Shown here in pieces: positions 20,178 to 32,194 of a stretch of DNA of 43,867 nucleotides. Where the stretch lies: NCBI GenBank assembly GCA_010094045.1, contig ML986841.1:8390-52256 (forward strand), read 5' to 3'. The position numbers and the translations under genes are program-made. Below the pieces are notes generated by a model. That model was not told the origin of the DNA, made no database searches, and saw nothing but the letters and a program-made list of their open reading frames with translations. The first letter of the stretch is position 1. Each line of letters opens with the position of its first letter. This DNA is from Lojkania enalia (taxonomy: Eukaryota; Ascomycota; Dothideomycetes; Pleosporales).

Positions 20178-23100
20178 CTACGCCCCAAACACACCTTCGC
20201 CCGGGGTAACGATAATACCACCTTCTCCCGCGCTGCTCAGCCTCGCGCACAAACTCAGGAAGACAACTGTCTCGGTTGCCGCAAGGTAATTCAGAGTATC
20301 GAGCAAGATTTTCAAATGCCTAGCAAAGTTATCCTCGTACTTTACGAGGATATCGAACATTTTGTCTACGCGGCTAGGGTCAAAGACGTATTGCTGAGAA
20401 GCTGATTTGGAGTGTCGGTGCGAGGCGCCCGGAGGAGGTCTAGAGCTTGCCTGGGCAGCGAGGTCTGGATCAGCGGTAATGAGATAACGGGAAAGGGACT
20501 GAGTAAAAGTGGCGAACATCGTGCATGTGGACATAATCTTATTGTTGATCTGGCATCGTTAGTACGAGGAATACAAGAAGATACGAACTAGTTCTACTTA
20601 CCCGTAGTAGTTTGGAGTTGGTGAGCATGCATTCCTTTAAGCATGTTGCAAGGAAATCAACATGGTCCTGCATCAGCTCATCCACAGTCCTTTTAACATG
20701 AGGCGTGCCTCCTTCATCATCCACCTTGCCTTTCCCTTTCACATCCTCTTTGCCCTCTTCTTTTAGCCTCGACATGAGAGACACCCAATTCGGTTCAATG
20801 ACTTCTGCGGTGCAATAATACAGCAGTTGTTGGACGAAACATAGCATGCGTGCACGCAATGTCCATGCTTTCCGTTTCCATAGCTCAATGCGGGGGTTTT
20901 TAGATCGATACTTCCACGCTAAGTGTTTGCCTTGCTCGCCCCAGCTCTCTACTAGGCTTGTTTCGAGATGTCGTAGGCTTAGCAGATACCGAAACAATAA
21001 TTGATACCGAGTCAAAGTGACCCTGCTAACAACTAGAGACAGAGGAAACGGCATCGCATAGTCTAGCACCATTGCCTGGAAACCAGTAATATTAGTGTCG
21101 TCGGTTACGGGTACAGTCGTAGCTGGGGTGAGGTAATTCGAGATTGAACCAGCATTTGCCGCGTCCTGATCTAAGCCAGTCACATTGACGATCTTCATCA
21201 GCCAATTTGTGAGGCCAGTTTCGTTTATCTGAACCTTTACGTCTTCTTTGTACGGATCTTCAGCGGCTACAGATCCTGGTTGCCGAAGCACAATATCTAG
21301 TAAAGACTGCAACTTGCCAATGTTGACATTCCGTGCTGGCTTTTTGAGCTCCGAAGCGCCAAGTTCGAGGAAGTAAGAGAAGAAGTCGGAGCGGTCGAGG
21401 AAGAAGTAGTGTTTCAAGGAACGTAACCGCGCAGGCAGTGCATGTGTGGTGAGAAGTAGGTTAAATAGCGAGGAGTTTGCATACGCGTATGCGGAGTTTA
21501 CATTGTCTAGGAATCTGGGATCATCAAAGCTCGTGGGAACGTCCTGTACCACCTTGCTGATATCAACGCCACCACACTCGCGAACAACGTTGAGATACTT
21601 CCCGGCGAGGAGGACCTTATCCTTCACACCTTCGAGTTGCGGTGGTACAAGTGCGTCCCGAATCGTATATCGCTTTTCCCAGTACTCGTCCGTGTAATCC
21701 TGGTCTAGCCTCTCTCTCTTGATACTCCTTTGCTCCTTAATTAAGAATTCGGCGTGCGGATCTTTTATTCCACCATGGTGCAGCCACTCATTAAGCATGG
21801 CCATGTACGGTTTGCTTGCTTCGCGTAGTAATGTAGTAAGAAGTGATCGTGCCGCGGGGTCGCCGGACATCGAAGATAATCGTTTCGTGATAAGACCGAG
21901 CACACTCCCGCCTTTACAAATTTTTTTAGTTGTGAGCTGTACATTACCACCGTCGCGTAGCGATTCTAATATTCCTTCAAGATTGTCAGTGTCATCAGCC
22001 GAGTCCTCGGAATCCTCATCTTCCAATACGCCATTTGCCTTGAGTAACTCCATCCCTGTATTATACAACTGAAAAAGCATATGGCTCGTTGGTTTCGTGT
22101 GCAAATTAAGGACGTGAAGGGTAAATGATGAATTGGTCAACATCTGATGCTCTAGCTGTGCCATCAGAGTCAGGTATTCCTTGAGAAGTCGCCGAATAGC
22201 CGCACAGAGCGCGTGGTTAACTGCGCCATACTCCTCTTTGCTCAACACTTCAACATGAGTGTCTACCGCAATGTAGTGCGTGGCCATCTTTAACATTGAT
22301 TTGGTGAGATCCCGCAGGCTCGGGTCCAAACCAGGCAGTATGCGGAATTGCGGCCCCACCAATCGTTCCTTCACTTCCTGCGGATTGTAGGAGTTACTGA
22401 AGCGGATGTATTGTCCTTCGAAGCCCATGAAGACGAACAATAGATCCTCGATAATGACAGCCTCTTGCTCTTCCAGGGATAGCCGATTCAAGGGTTCGGG
22501 TTGCAATGCGGCGGGAGCAGTCGAGGCTAAAGGGGGAATGGATATACGGGTTGCAAGGGGAGCGGTTGTATGCGGAACGAGGACTGCTTGAGGCGCCCAT
22601 GGTACTAGCAGAGTCAGTCTCCCAATGTATTCTTGAGGCCGAATCGAAGACATGTGGCGGCGCATTGTGGTTCTTGAAATGAATTCAGAAGAACATACCT
22701 TGCTGTTCCTCAGATGTCCTCCGCGCGGTTGCGGCATTCCCAGAAGCTCTTTCCGCCTGTCTGGCAGGTTTGTCGGTGCGACTTCTTGCGTTCACTCTGC
22801 TCTCAGTCGAATGCTTCAGCGGACTGCGCGTTTTCCTAACTTCGACCTCCCTCTCTCTCACTTCCCGCCTCTCAACGCGTCTTTCTCCAGCGTTGGTTGT
22901 CGCCGACTGTTTCCTGGAATGCGCCGTACTCGAGCCGCGCCGTTCATTTTCCCCGCTCATATCGGCCGAAGGAACGCGGGGCCGCGTCGAAGTGTAACTG
23001 GAAGCGGCGGGCCGCCGCTCAGCGGTGGACGAATATCTTGCACTTGGGGGGTTGCGAGAGGCCATTGCCTTTGTAGCAGTGCCCCATGCGGATTTCCAGG

Positions 23101-23203
23101 GTCTATGGTTGTGGGCCGGGATGAATTGCTGCAGCGTATGTTGTCCCGCACTAACATTGACGCGTCGAATTGGGTGACGCGCTGCGTGTATTATGTAATC
23201 CAT
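20178..23203 (-). CDS. SPC97: Gamma-tubulin complex component 2 (GCP2/Spc97/Alp4), 3 exons
   Basis: The exons are 23203-22699, 22604-20602 and 20549-20178 (minus strand), total 2880 bases, 959 residues. Intron 1 is 94 bp (GTATGT...CTGACTCTGCTAG) and intron 2 is 52 bp with the perfect branch TACTAAC. The N-terminal 200 residues are basic and disordered, with RRVERREVREREVEVRK. The Spc97/Spc98 (GCP) region starts near residue 215 (LLFVFMGFEGQYIRFSN) and includes EWLHHGGIKDPHAEFLI, LLAGKYLNVVRECGG and LKHYFFLDRSDFFSYFLELG. The C-terminal part is LRARMLCFVQQLLYY, IEPNW, VDFLATCLKECMLTNSKLLR and KIMSTCTMFATF, the GCP2 signature that contacts gamma-tubulin. The protein nucleates microtubules at spindle pole bodies. 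The start at 23203 is uncertain; an internal Met at residue 47 is possible. Confidence 0.92.
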
Positions 23204-26200
23204 AGACCGATCGTTGATTTCTCATGATAGAAGAATCCCAAATTGTTCGCCTTGGGCCGGAAGTATAGAATTTTGAAAAAACACTGTTCCGATACAATGA
23301 TAAGTACCATCATTAACATGCTTCAGCCCCCACGCATGCTATGACTCGAGCATCGCACCAACCTTTGACATTTCTACCCGTTCTCCTTGTATCTCTATAT
23401 GCGTCCCTACACACCTTCCCAAATTACCATTATACAGCGCCAACTACTACTGAAAATTTATTGATCCAAATTACATGGCATTGATTCTAAAACCTTAGTT
23501 CTAGTTGCTCCATGTCTCTTCTTCAAAACCCACTCTATAGGATTTACATACGATTAAGGAATGACATTGTCGATGCGATCACTTCGATATCGAATTTCAA
23601 ATGGCTGACTATGCATCCCGTAGGAAACTACCAGTAACTCAACCAGCTATTTTCATTGGAAAAGTAGCCTACCACCTCTGTGACTTAAAACCTTTTATTG
23701 AACTTGTGGTGAGAGGCGAATCTTGTCTCAGGGAGGGAGATGAGGAACTGAACTGCTTGATTGAGGATGGCCCGTAGGCCATATTTATGTACATAGAAAA
23801 GGGGTATATCGGCTGATATTCAGCGTGATATCGAGCGTGATATCGTACGACGATATCTGATACAACTCGGTAGACTAGCCAAAATCCCCATGACAGAACT
23901 AATTGAATGTGATAAGTTGTTGGAAGTTCCTAGGGGGTACAACGTCAAGTTTTCTTAGAAATCCCGACAGCGTGTCGGCTCTAAAATTGCTCCTATACGT
24001 CAAACATGTCGATCTTCTAAATGAGCAACGAATGATGCATAATGCGCCGGACTTAAATAGATTGGGACCTTAAAAGATGCTGTTCACTCTAAAGCTCTGT
24101 GAAGCGTCTGTCCATGACATGAATTCAGGACTCTAGCTTAACGCTCCAAGAATCCGGTCCTCTTATAAGCTCTTATCTCTAAGATTAGGCACAGCCAATC
24201 CCAATGATTTTCTTCCAGAAAATATCTACTTGTACTAAAACCGATATATCAGCCTTCATATTCAGAGGGGAGCGAAGAATCTACGATTGCTATGTCTTGG
24301 ACGGCCTTACAGATTCTCCGGATTGGATATTTGTAGTTTTTGTAAGCAGGAGGTGGTGGAGACCGTATAGGGTGGTATAGATAGATGTATTGATGGTGTG
24401 CTGTGGTGTTCCCTTCGACCTCTCGGTCAATGTACGGCGGGGGAATATATAGTACATGAGGCTGCTTAGTCAAGGGCTGCATAGCTGATCAGGCACGTGA
24501 CATGAGCTTACAGTTTTCGAATACTTGGTTTATTATTTGTACTAAAAGAAAGTAAAATTAAAACATCTAAGGATTGTGCTAAAACACTATTAAAATAGAG
24601 ACGTACATTTTAATTACACAACATATTCTTTACACTGATAATAAATTGGTACTAAAATAATTTAGAGGGGATTAAAAAGAGAATACGCCTCTACTTATGG
24701 CTTGCCTTCTAGAGCTAGAGTCTATAGCATGAATAGAAAAGGTTTCCAGGAAATATTTGTTGTCTAAAAGGACGAACTGTCGGCACCTGTACAGGAATTC
24801 GGATTAGTGTGCTCGGAACCTACCCTAAATATGCTACAAGTATACGAACTATCTACGTTCTTCGAAATGGACCCGTCTTTCGGAGACTTGCTGTAGTCGA
24901 GGAACACGATCAAAGGGTAACCGTGCCCCAAAACGGTTGAACAAAATGCGAGCATCCCGCTATAAAGTATAATGGGTGGGTATGATAAATCCAATAACAA
25001 GCGCTGTCCGTCTAACGTACATTCTAGTCTAGAAGTCCCTCCCGATACACAATATAAGTCAATCATAAAAGGAGAGAACTCTAGGAATTCATGCACAGTT
25101 TAGGTGCACTAAAAGTTCTCTTGGACTTGAAGAATAGGCAGAGCGGATCAATTCTCCGTATCCTCCTGACGACATGAATTACTAAGGCACTAGAATTCCG
25201 GATCGTACCACTCGATGCTGGACTAGTTTTTCATACTTTAGTAGTATCGCTCCATTATCCCGTTAAAGTTGTACTAGCAATTGTCGTTGAATATTTTGAT
25301 GCTTTAGACCGCTAGAAAAAGCTACCTAGCCCTCATCTTCCACTACAGACGACGGCATGTACTAGGAACAATGGTCTGTGGAACAACCAACCACGTTACC
25401 ATATTCATCAATCCAATACTTTGAATGAAGACATCTAATCGCTATCACACTTGTGAATTGGGTCTAGTCAGTCTTACCAAAAACAGATAGAAGATAGAAC
25501 ATAGGTTTCGACCCGTCTAATCATGTCTTTATCGAGACATTAATACGAGATAGCTGCAATAATAGCCTAGCATAAAAATCTTCCCAGTAGCAAGCCAATA
25601 CTTTAAAAAGAACTCGAATTCTCCATTACAGGGTTATTCTACTTAACTTCTAGCAAGATTTGGGTTTATTATACGAGAAAATATTTCAAGGCCCATAGTA
25701 GATTTTAGATAACATAATACGATTCAGGACACCATAAAAGCTGGAGGTATATCACATGGATTAATATTCAAATCTTAAGAAGCAAGCGCATAGGGTCCAA
25801 AATGAAGATTACTCTAAATACCCGGCCATACAAGGCCAGAGTGTGGGATCTGAAAACTAATTCAACCGTACTAAAAGATGTACTTTCAAAGTATTATGAT
25901 CTCTGAGAAGGCTAAAGTTCCTCAGGTTTAACAATTCTATTCCCCAGCGAAATGATATGAACGAGGATTAAATAAGGCTATAGTCAAGCACCAAAAAAAG
26001 GAATTGGCTCAGTGATGTTGGACAGTAGATCGGGCCCGGCACAGTTTTCCAGACCCGCTAAAAGAAACGTAGTTGGCCCAGAATTGCTTTGAAATTCAAT
26101 GGAACTACGAATTGACTGGTAGTCTCGTCAAGCAAGGTAATAAAAGATACTGAAAAGCGGCGCCATAATTCAACCCCGAAAAATGTTGGCTGCGTACGAC

Positions 26201-28957
26201 GAGGCTAGACCGGCATCTTTGATTCACTTTCCACAAAAAATAACATGTCAGTTAAGGGATTGTGATGGCGTTCGACCATTATATGGGAACGTTGATGAAG
26301 TAATTATGTTTATATTCAGGATACAAAAATGAAATGGTACCCTGAGGATGATTTTGTGACAAAATTCGGAGGCGAAATCACATCGTGCAGGGCTGCTTTC
26401 TCGATTCTCCGCATACCATTAGAGACATACTAAAATTTGTTGCTAACTCTGCCATGGTGTTCCAAATCAATAGTAAGGGGTATTTATGAAGGTGATGCCG
26501 GATACCAGCACTAGAAGATAGGCTAAAAAACCGTAATCAGAACTTGAGGTTTCCTTTACGACCAAGCATACTTTATAAAAGCTGAGACCCCGAAACTATA
26601 ACGACTGCTGTGCTTGAGAATGGAATTACGGTCCAGTTCCACGCAATTAACAAGAATATACCTGATAATTAATAAATAACAGTGTTTTAAAATATCACAA
26701 CCCTTAAAAGAATTTCCTCAAACACTCTGCAGTGGTGATCTCAATCGTTGATAGGATGCTATTGCTCACATACCATAAAGTGACATTCGCTATATGGCAA
26801 TTTTGATAACCAAAATGGCGCATTGGGGGCTAAAAGTGTGACGTATTGGGATAGATGAGGAGAACTGCGCTGATTGATATCTATAGAGGATCGGGGTACA
26901 TATACTCTTCCTCCTAGTGTCGCATAATATCAAGGCTAGTCTTCAATAAGAATTGTGCCTTATATAACCATACAAAGGAAAACCCATAATTAATTCATAT
27001 CTTGAGTAACTTCATAAGGCCTTCATCATCGCCTTTATTAATCAGTCTTGCTGGAGGCTGATTCTCTCAAATAAGAGTTCGGAATTGAAAAATGCTCCAT
27101 TGGAACCGATAATTTCTTCACCTAGCATCACACTTTCTTTGCGAGGAAACTTGTCGATGACCGAGACTACGATATTTCTAGCTTCTCACCATTATCTACT
27201 ACGTCCACCAGGCCATAGCAGGTTGCCTAAGAGGAACTAAAACGAGCCAGCCTTAGTTGCAAGTCCTGTAGAAATTTGTTAAAGTCGGAATATTTATCAT
27301 TCTCACCGATCTCCGCTGATTTATAACATCCTCTGAAGAGGGAACAAACGTTAAGATGTATCAGTAGGAGACTTGAAGTAAAGACAGACATATCACATGC
27401 AGCGACCCCTAGTCAAACTAGGCCTGAAGAGGAATTCATGACTGTCATTCATTCTCCCATTCCGAACGTATTTTCTACTAGGAATCCGGAAATTGATCGA
27501 TCATGAGACTCGACACTCTAAGAATGGGAACTTCATGGACATGTCTTGGGAGCCCCCATCAAATCCTTGACGTCATATGTAGATCTGCGCTCTCTCTGCA
27601 CTTGTAGACCCGGTAGTAAAGCTAAGGGAGATATATGAACATGTTACTGGAAATTAAGGAGTTACATGAAGGGAGATTATTTTGCTAGTAACTACTAAAA
27701 TAAGGATGGTCCGCCGGTTTTTTGGAATTGCCGCCGATCTCAAATGATAGAAGACGCCATATGCGAAGATGTATCTGGACGATAACATAATACCCGTCAC
27801 GAAAAACTGGATTTCTTGTTTTATACGATTACAAGACGCCGAAAAAGTCGGACGACTAACTGAGGAGAGGACCCCGCGTTAAAAACTCATGAATTTTCAT
27901 TGTGTGAGCGTAGCATGTAAACATGAATAATTTCTCTGAACACCTATGCGCGTATGCTCTACAAAACACTAAAAATCCCGATGATAGCTAATGTCATGAG
28001 GGGTAGCCAAAAAATAGAACCAAACTTTTTCAAAGCTCTGGGCCTTCTCGTCTCTATGTCATGCCTTATTCTACTAAAAATTGGTCCGAGTGGTTCGTAT
28101 GGCGCATCAGAATTAAAATTAAAGCTGATTTCTAAGTATGTGGTCAGCAATTAAAAGCCATCTATTAGCCTACACGTGGTTTAGCATTAAGAAACAAGTA
28201 CTTCAGATCGATGCACAAAAGAGCACTCCTACCAACCATGGCTTCCAATTGGTATTGTCACGTGCTTCTATTATTCTATTACAGCTAGCCTGTATTATCA
28301 GGCCTATATAGTCTCGCCACTACCAGCCTCTATCTAGGCAGGCCACTTACACTCCTTCAATAAATCAATATTTGTCTCAGCAACTGATGCTGCCTGATAC
28401 GTGACAGGTATAGTCGAGATGGCCCAAAAGAATTAAAGTCGCAATATGAATAACAACTCAGACTTCTTGAAACGATTCTTAAACAGATCTGCTAAGAAGA
28501 ATCCGGCTTTGAGGTTCTGATAATCTAGCATCTCTAATCTTCATATTTTCCTCTCTTGCTACTAAAACTCTATACCTAGTCTACGAATGTCGCACTGGGT
28601 TAAAACCTTGTTCAAATCGCCGTCACATTGCTTCCGAGTCTAAAACTAAAGAGTGGCCTAAAAGATTACTCGAGACTAAGATATTTAGAATAACAATTCA
28701 AGGCAGAAATAGAATACAGTCGCGAGCAGAATAGGTTTCCAGGCTTTCACTTTAATTTATTCTAGCGCACGATCTTCTTTGCATGAGCTCAACCTAGATC
28801 GTCTTAGATTCTAGCAGGAGTTTTCGGAGCGAAGATAGCACACGTGATTCACCGGTCGTTGAAGTTACTTTGCTCAGCCTTACTCTAGTATCTATAGTAG
28901 TAGAATGAAGTGTTAGAAGTTTTCAAGTTTATCACTTAACATGTTGATTCTGATATC
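23204..28957. other. 5.7 kb gene desert
   Basis: No ORF longer than about 110 codons and no recognisable protein. The region is AT-rich (many TAA, TAT, AAT), with a solo-LTR-like element at 23705-23864 and an excess of CTAAAA on the plus strand (about 20 copies against one TTTTAG by eye). No tandem duplication or coding remnant could be recognised at this level of decay. The end of the stretch holds the promoter of the HET gene. Confidence 0.6.
23705..23864 (+). repeat. Solo-LTR-like dispersed repeat, copy 1
   Basis: The 160-bp unit starts TGTGGTGAGAGGCGAATC and has a nearly identical copy at 43712. It ends ...CTGATACA, so it has the TG...CA ends of a long terminal repeat. The flanks GAACT and CAACT could be a target duplication if the right end is placed at 23863. 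Near the right end are tandem 12-base units of the type GCGTGATATCGA, two here and three in the other copy, then a near-palindrome GATATCGTACGACGATATC. No internal retrotransposon sequence lies next to it. LTR identity is inferred from ends and dispersal only. Confidence 0.55.
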
Positions 28958-31282
28958 ATGTTGGAATATCGTTATTCTCAACTCTCGCTGCCAACTAGCA
29001 TCCGCTTACTCCGGCTGCTACCATGCAGACAGGACGCAAAGACCTTGCGATGCGAACTCTTCAAGTATCACATACGAGATTCAGATACAGTATCTCATCC
29101 ATACAAAACACTGTCATATGTTTGGGGGAGCGAAGACAAACCTCGGTCTATCATTATAGACAACCAGAACTTAAATGTAATGCAAAACCTCTATGTAGCG
29201 CTTTTACGTCTTCGAAACCATACCTGTTCACGAATCATCTGGGTAGATGCTGTTTGCATCAACCAAGCGAATGAAGAGGGAAAAGGGAGTCAGATCCCGT
29301 TAATGGCAGAGATCTATGCAAAAGCAAGCCGTGTCATTGTTTGGCTTGGGGAGACTGAAGGCGACGGCAATCGGGCGCTTGAGGCAATACGTCTCATAGG
29401 CGAGAAGTCTGCAAAGTCGCCAGACGCTGAAGTGTTTTAGCAAGCAATTCGGAAACTGCTTCAACGGCTATGGTTTCAGAGGATCTGGGTAAGGAGATAA
29501 AGCTAAGTGTTCCTCGGATGGACTAAATGCCGTTCTAGGTTTTGCAAGAGATGACTTCCGCCCGGCATGTCCTGATTATGTGTGGTTCTACAGAAATCGA
29601 TGGTCATGCCTTCTGCTCAGGTCTAGATTTTTTTAGGCACATTCTTTGAAGACGTCACAACTCAGGTTGCCTTCTTAATCCGAGGAGCAATATTTCGGCC
29701 CAGGACCATTTCGCCAAAGTAGAGAAGATTCTCACTAGATATATGTTCTCTCGGCGAGCTGGTCGATATGTATCATGCCCACAAGGCTTCGAGGCTCCAC
29801 GATAAGGTATATACCTTGCTTAGCATGTGCCTAGATAATCTAAGCAAAGCCGGCTTAGAGCCTGATTATACTCTTTAGTGGAGGAAGCTTATGCTGCGTC
29901 TTGTCAAGTTCCTTCTAGGTGATTTCGTGTCTGTCAACACCTGGGATAATAAGGAGACTGCAGTTCTCAAGGGCAAAAGCTGCGTTCTCGGCAGGGTGTC
30001 CAAAGTAGTGGTTAATATTAGTTGGGGCGGCGGACAGGCCCTAGAAGCCGCCTTCGAGAATACATCAGAACAGTTTAGACATAGAAATGGTTGCGCTCGC
30101 TGGACACTCCCGACGTCGGCGAAACCTTTTCAAAAAGGAGACATTATTTGTCTTCTACAGAGAGCCTCAAAACCAACGATCATTAGACTATGCAAAGACC
30201 ATTTCGCAGTTGTTATGATAGCGGCTACTCCTCCGGAGCACCTAGAGACAAAAGATGGTGTTATTAATTGGTCAGATCTTCTATAGCTAGCACCTTTCAC
30301 TCGCGATATTCTACTTGTTTGGGGCTGGGAAATTACCTCAGAAGAGTTTCAAGTTCCAAGAAAGTACGGGGAATCCATACGAAAGAACAACTTGCAACTT
30401 TATGAAGGGACAGGGTTGGAAGGCCAGTTGAGCTATGCAACTAGAGCATGGTACATTGCATTGATACTTGGAGACTTGGGAGAGTATGAAAGGGCAGAAG
30501 AAAGACTTCGAGTGGCTATAGAGGGCTATAAGAGAATAATTGGAGAAGAGCACGGGAACACATTAAAAGGCCGGTACGGTCTTACACCGCTGTGTTGGGC
30601 TGTAGGCAACGGATATGGAGTGATAGTGGACTTACTACTTACCAAGGACAATGTTGATATAGGTTTAAAGGATAGTGAATACGGTCGCACGCCCCTGTCG
30701 TGGGCGGCCGAGAACGGGCACGACGCCATGATCAAGCTGCTACTGGAGACGAGCAAGGTAGACGCCAACTCAAAGGATAGTGAATATGGTCGGACACCGC
30801 TGTCGTGGGCGGCCGAGAACGGGCACGATGCCGTGGTCAAGCTGCTACTAGAGACGGGCAAGATCGATGCTGACTCAAAGGATAGTGAATACGGTCGGAC
30901 GCCGCTGTCATTGGCAGCCGAGAATGGGCATGACGCCGTGGTCAAGCTGCTGCTGGAGACGGGCAAGGTCGACGCCGACTCGAAGGGCAGATACAATCAA
31001 ACGCCGATATCGTGGGCAGCTGGGAACGGGCATAACGCCATGGTCAAGCTACTACTGGAGACGGGCAAGGTCGACGCCGACTCGAAGGACAGATACAATC
31101 AGACGTCGCTGACGTGGGCAGCCGGGAACGGGCACGATGCTGTGGTCAAGCTGCTGCTAGAGACGGGCAAGGTCGACGCTGACTCGAAGGACAGTGAATA
31201 CGGTCGGACACCGCTGTTGTGGGCAGCCGGGAACGGGCACGACGCCGTGGTCAAGCTGCTGCAGCCCTTCCGCTTCGTATGA
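28958..31282 (+). pseudogene. HET domain-TPR-ankyrin protein, degraded
   Basis: The frame from 28958 starts MLEYRYSQLSLPTSIRLLRL and contains the HET (heterokaryon incompatibility) core: YKTLSYVWGS, IIWVDAVCINQ and LMAEIYAKASRVIVWLGE. A TAG at 29438 interrupts it. Homology goes on through a 50-bp intron (29489-29538), VLQEMTSARHVLIMCGSTEI, a one-base frameshift in a T-run near 29630, and TAG stops at 29720, 29876 and 30284. In between lie LGELVDMYHAHKA and PDYTL, typical of this family, and 29891-30286 is intact (RWTLPTSAKPFQKGD). Then comes a TPR-like piece (ALILGDLGEYERAEERLRVA) and seven ankyrin repeats, the last cut off after VVKLL. HET proteins trigger programmed cell death on non-self recognition. 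The stops are all TAG, which fits C-to-T change of CAG. The tail from 30392 is open for 296 codons and could still be translated if transcribed. Confidence 0.85.
30680..31268 (+). repeat. Near-identical ankyrin repeat array
   Basis: Six units of 105 or 102 bases follow one another with very high DNA identity. Each encodes TPLSWAAENGHDAVVKLLL plus ETGKVDADSKD and a linker. Units with the linker SEYGR are 35 residues and those with RYNQ are 34. A seventh, divergent unit lies just upstream (30575-30679). The last unit is truncated after KLL. The array is markedly GC-richer than its surroundings. Confidence 0.9.
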
Positions 31283-31330
31283 ATGTTATGCCCCTCCCTA
31301 CCCACCACCATTAGCTATCCGCGTTTTATA

Positions 31331-31370
31331 TAACGTGTTTTACAAGCGAGCCGGCCAACTTACCAACTTT
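31331..31370 (+). repeat. Left terminal inverted repeat plus TA target site
   Basis: Starts with the TA duplication followed by ACGTGTTTTACAAGCGAGCC and 18 more bases. It matches the reverse complement of 32195-32234 at 38 of 40 positions. Confidence 0.9.
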
Positions 31371-31548
31371 TTATGGCTTTATAACGCGATAGCTCAATAA
31401 CACATTAGAATTTTATCAAAATAGCGCCTATTCTAGATCAAGTAGTACCCATAGAATCATTCTGGCATGTACGTGAGTTGTGCACAGGCTGCCTACAGCG
31501 CGTACAGCGCGTAGAAGCCTGCCGGCGTACATCTAATCGAGTTCCACC

Positions 31549-31758
31549 CTACCGCGATTCTCCATGCAGTTGCTCATCAACCTCCCTTTGAGCAATAATA
31601 TCCATAGCCTCTCTTATAGATAGGACCTCTCTATCTAGGATTTGCTTTTTTAAACTCTGTTGACGCTTTATTATAGCTATATTTGCCTTTCTAAGAGCGG
31701 AGTTTTTAGCGTATAATAGGACTAGCTTATGGCTTATATGAATATTAATCTTCACCAC
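31549..31758 (-). pseudogene. C-terminal remnant of pogo-type transposase
   Basis: A 69-codon open piece inside the deleted element. It holds a leucine-zipper-like helix and a Lys/Arg-rich tail typical of the C-terminus of Fot1/Pot2-like transposases. It lacks any catalytic residue and its own start is GTG, so it is a fragment, not a gene. Confidence 0.7.
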
Positions 31759-31879
31759 CTTCTGAAATCCATCAATAATTAACGTAGGAGAAGAATTCTA
31801 ATGCGCCTGAAGCTCATTACAAATTAGAGATAACTGAGCCTCTATTTCGCGCGCGTTGCTAGGCGTTTAAGACCTATTT

Positions 31880-32168
31880 AGTAGGCAGCTCTAATAAATA
31901 AGGTTAAATATTGAGCTGTACGTTGAATTAGGTTAAACCAGGTAGTCATAACCTCAGGATCCTTATTTAAGGCTCACTGCTTATCGTATAGTCGATTCTA
32001 TCGAGTTTTAAGCTCCTAATCGCGTCGCTCCTGGAGCGTAGTTCGGGCGATATTAAATGTTTGTGCAGCCTGTCGCAGGCTTTAAGTCCGGCCTTTATTA
32101 AGAGCTGGGCTAGTAAGGAGAATATCTGCTTCGTTATAGGCCAATTGACGCGTAGTTGGTGGAGCCAT
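31880..32168 (-). pseudogene. N-terminal DNA-binding remnant of pogo-type transposase
   Basis: Starts with ATG at 32168 and encodes the psq/CENP-B-like helix-turn-helix, with four nonsense codons at positions where Gln or Arg codons are expected. Similarity fades near 31900, which marks the deletion junction with the C-terminal remnant. Confidence 0.7.
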
Positions 32169-32194
32169 AGTAATTGATAGTCTAGTCGCTATGG

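Noticed and set aside
22652..23227. Plus-strand ORF of 191 codons
   Set aside because: It lies antisense to the first exons of the GCP2 gene and has no domain; the opposite strand gives a coherent spliced protein.
26262..26285. GCGTTCGACC, possible tRNA B box
   Set aside because: No matching A box or cloverleaf arms at the right distance.
30526..30996. Minus-strand repetitive Ser-rich ORF
   Set aside because: It is the antisense shadow of the ankyrin array; its repeats mirror the coding repeats.
30680..31268. Possible CRISPR-like array
   Set aside because: Regular 102/105-base units encode ankyrin repeats in one frame with no unique spacers.
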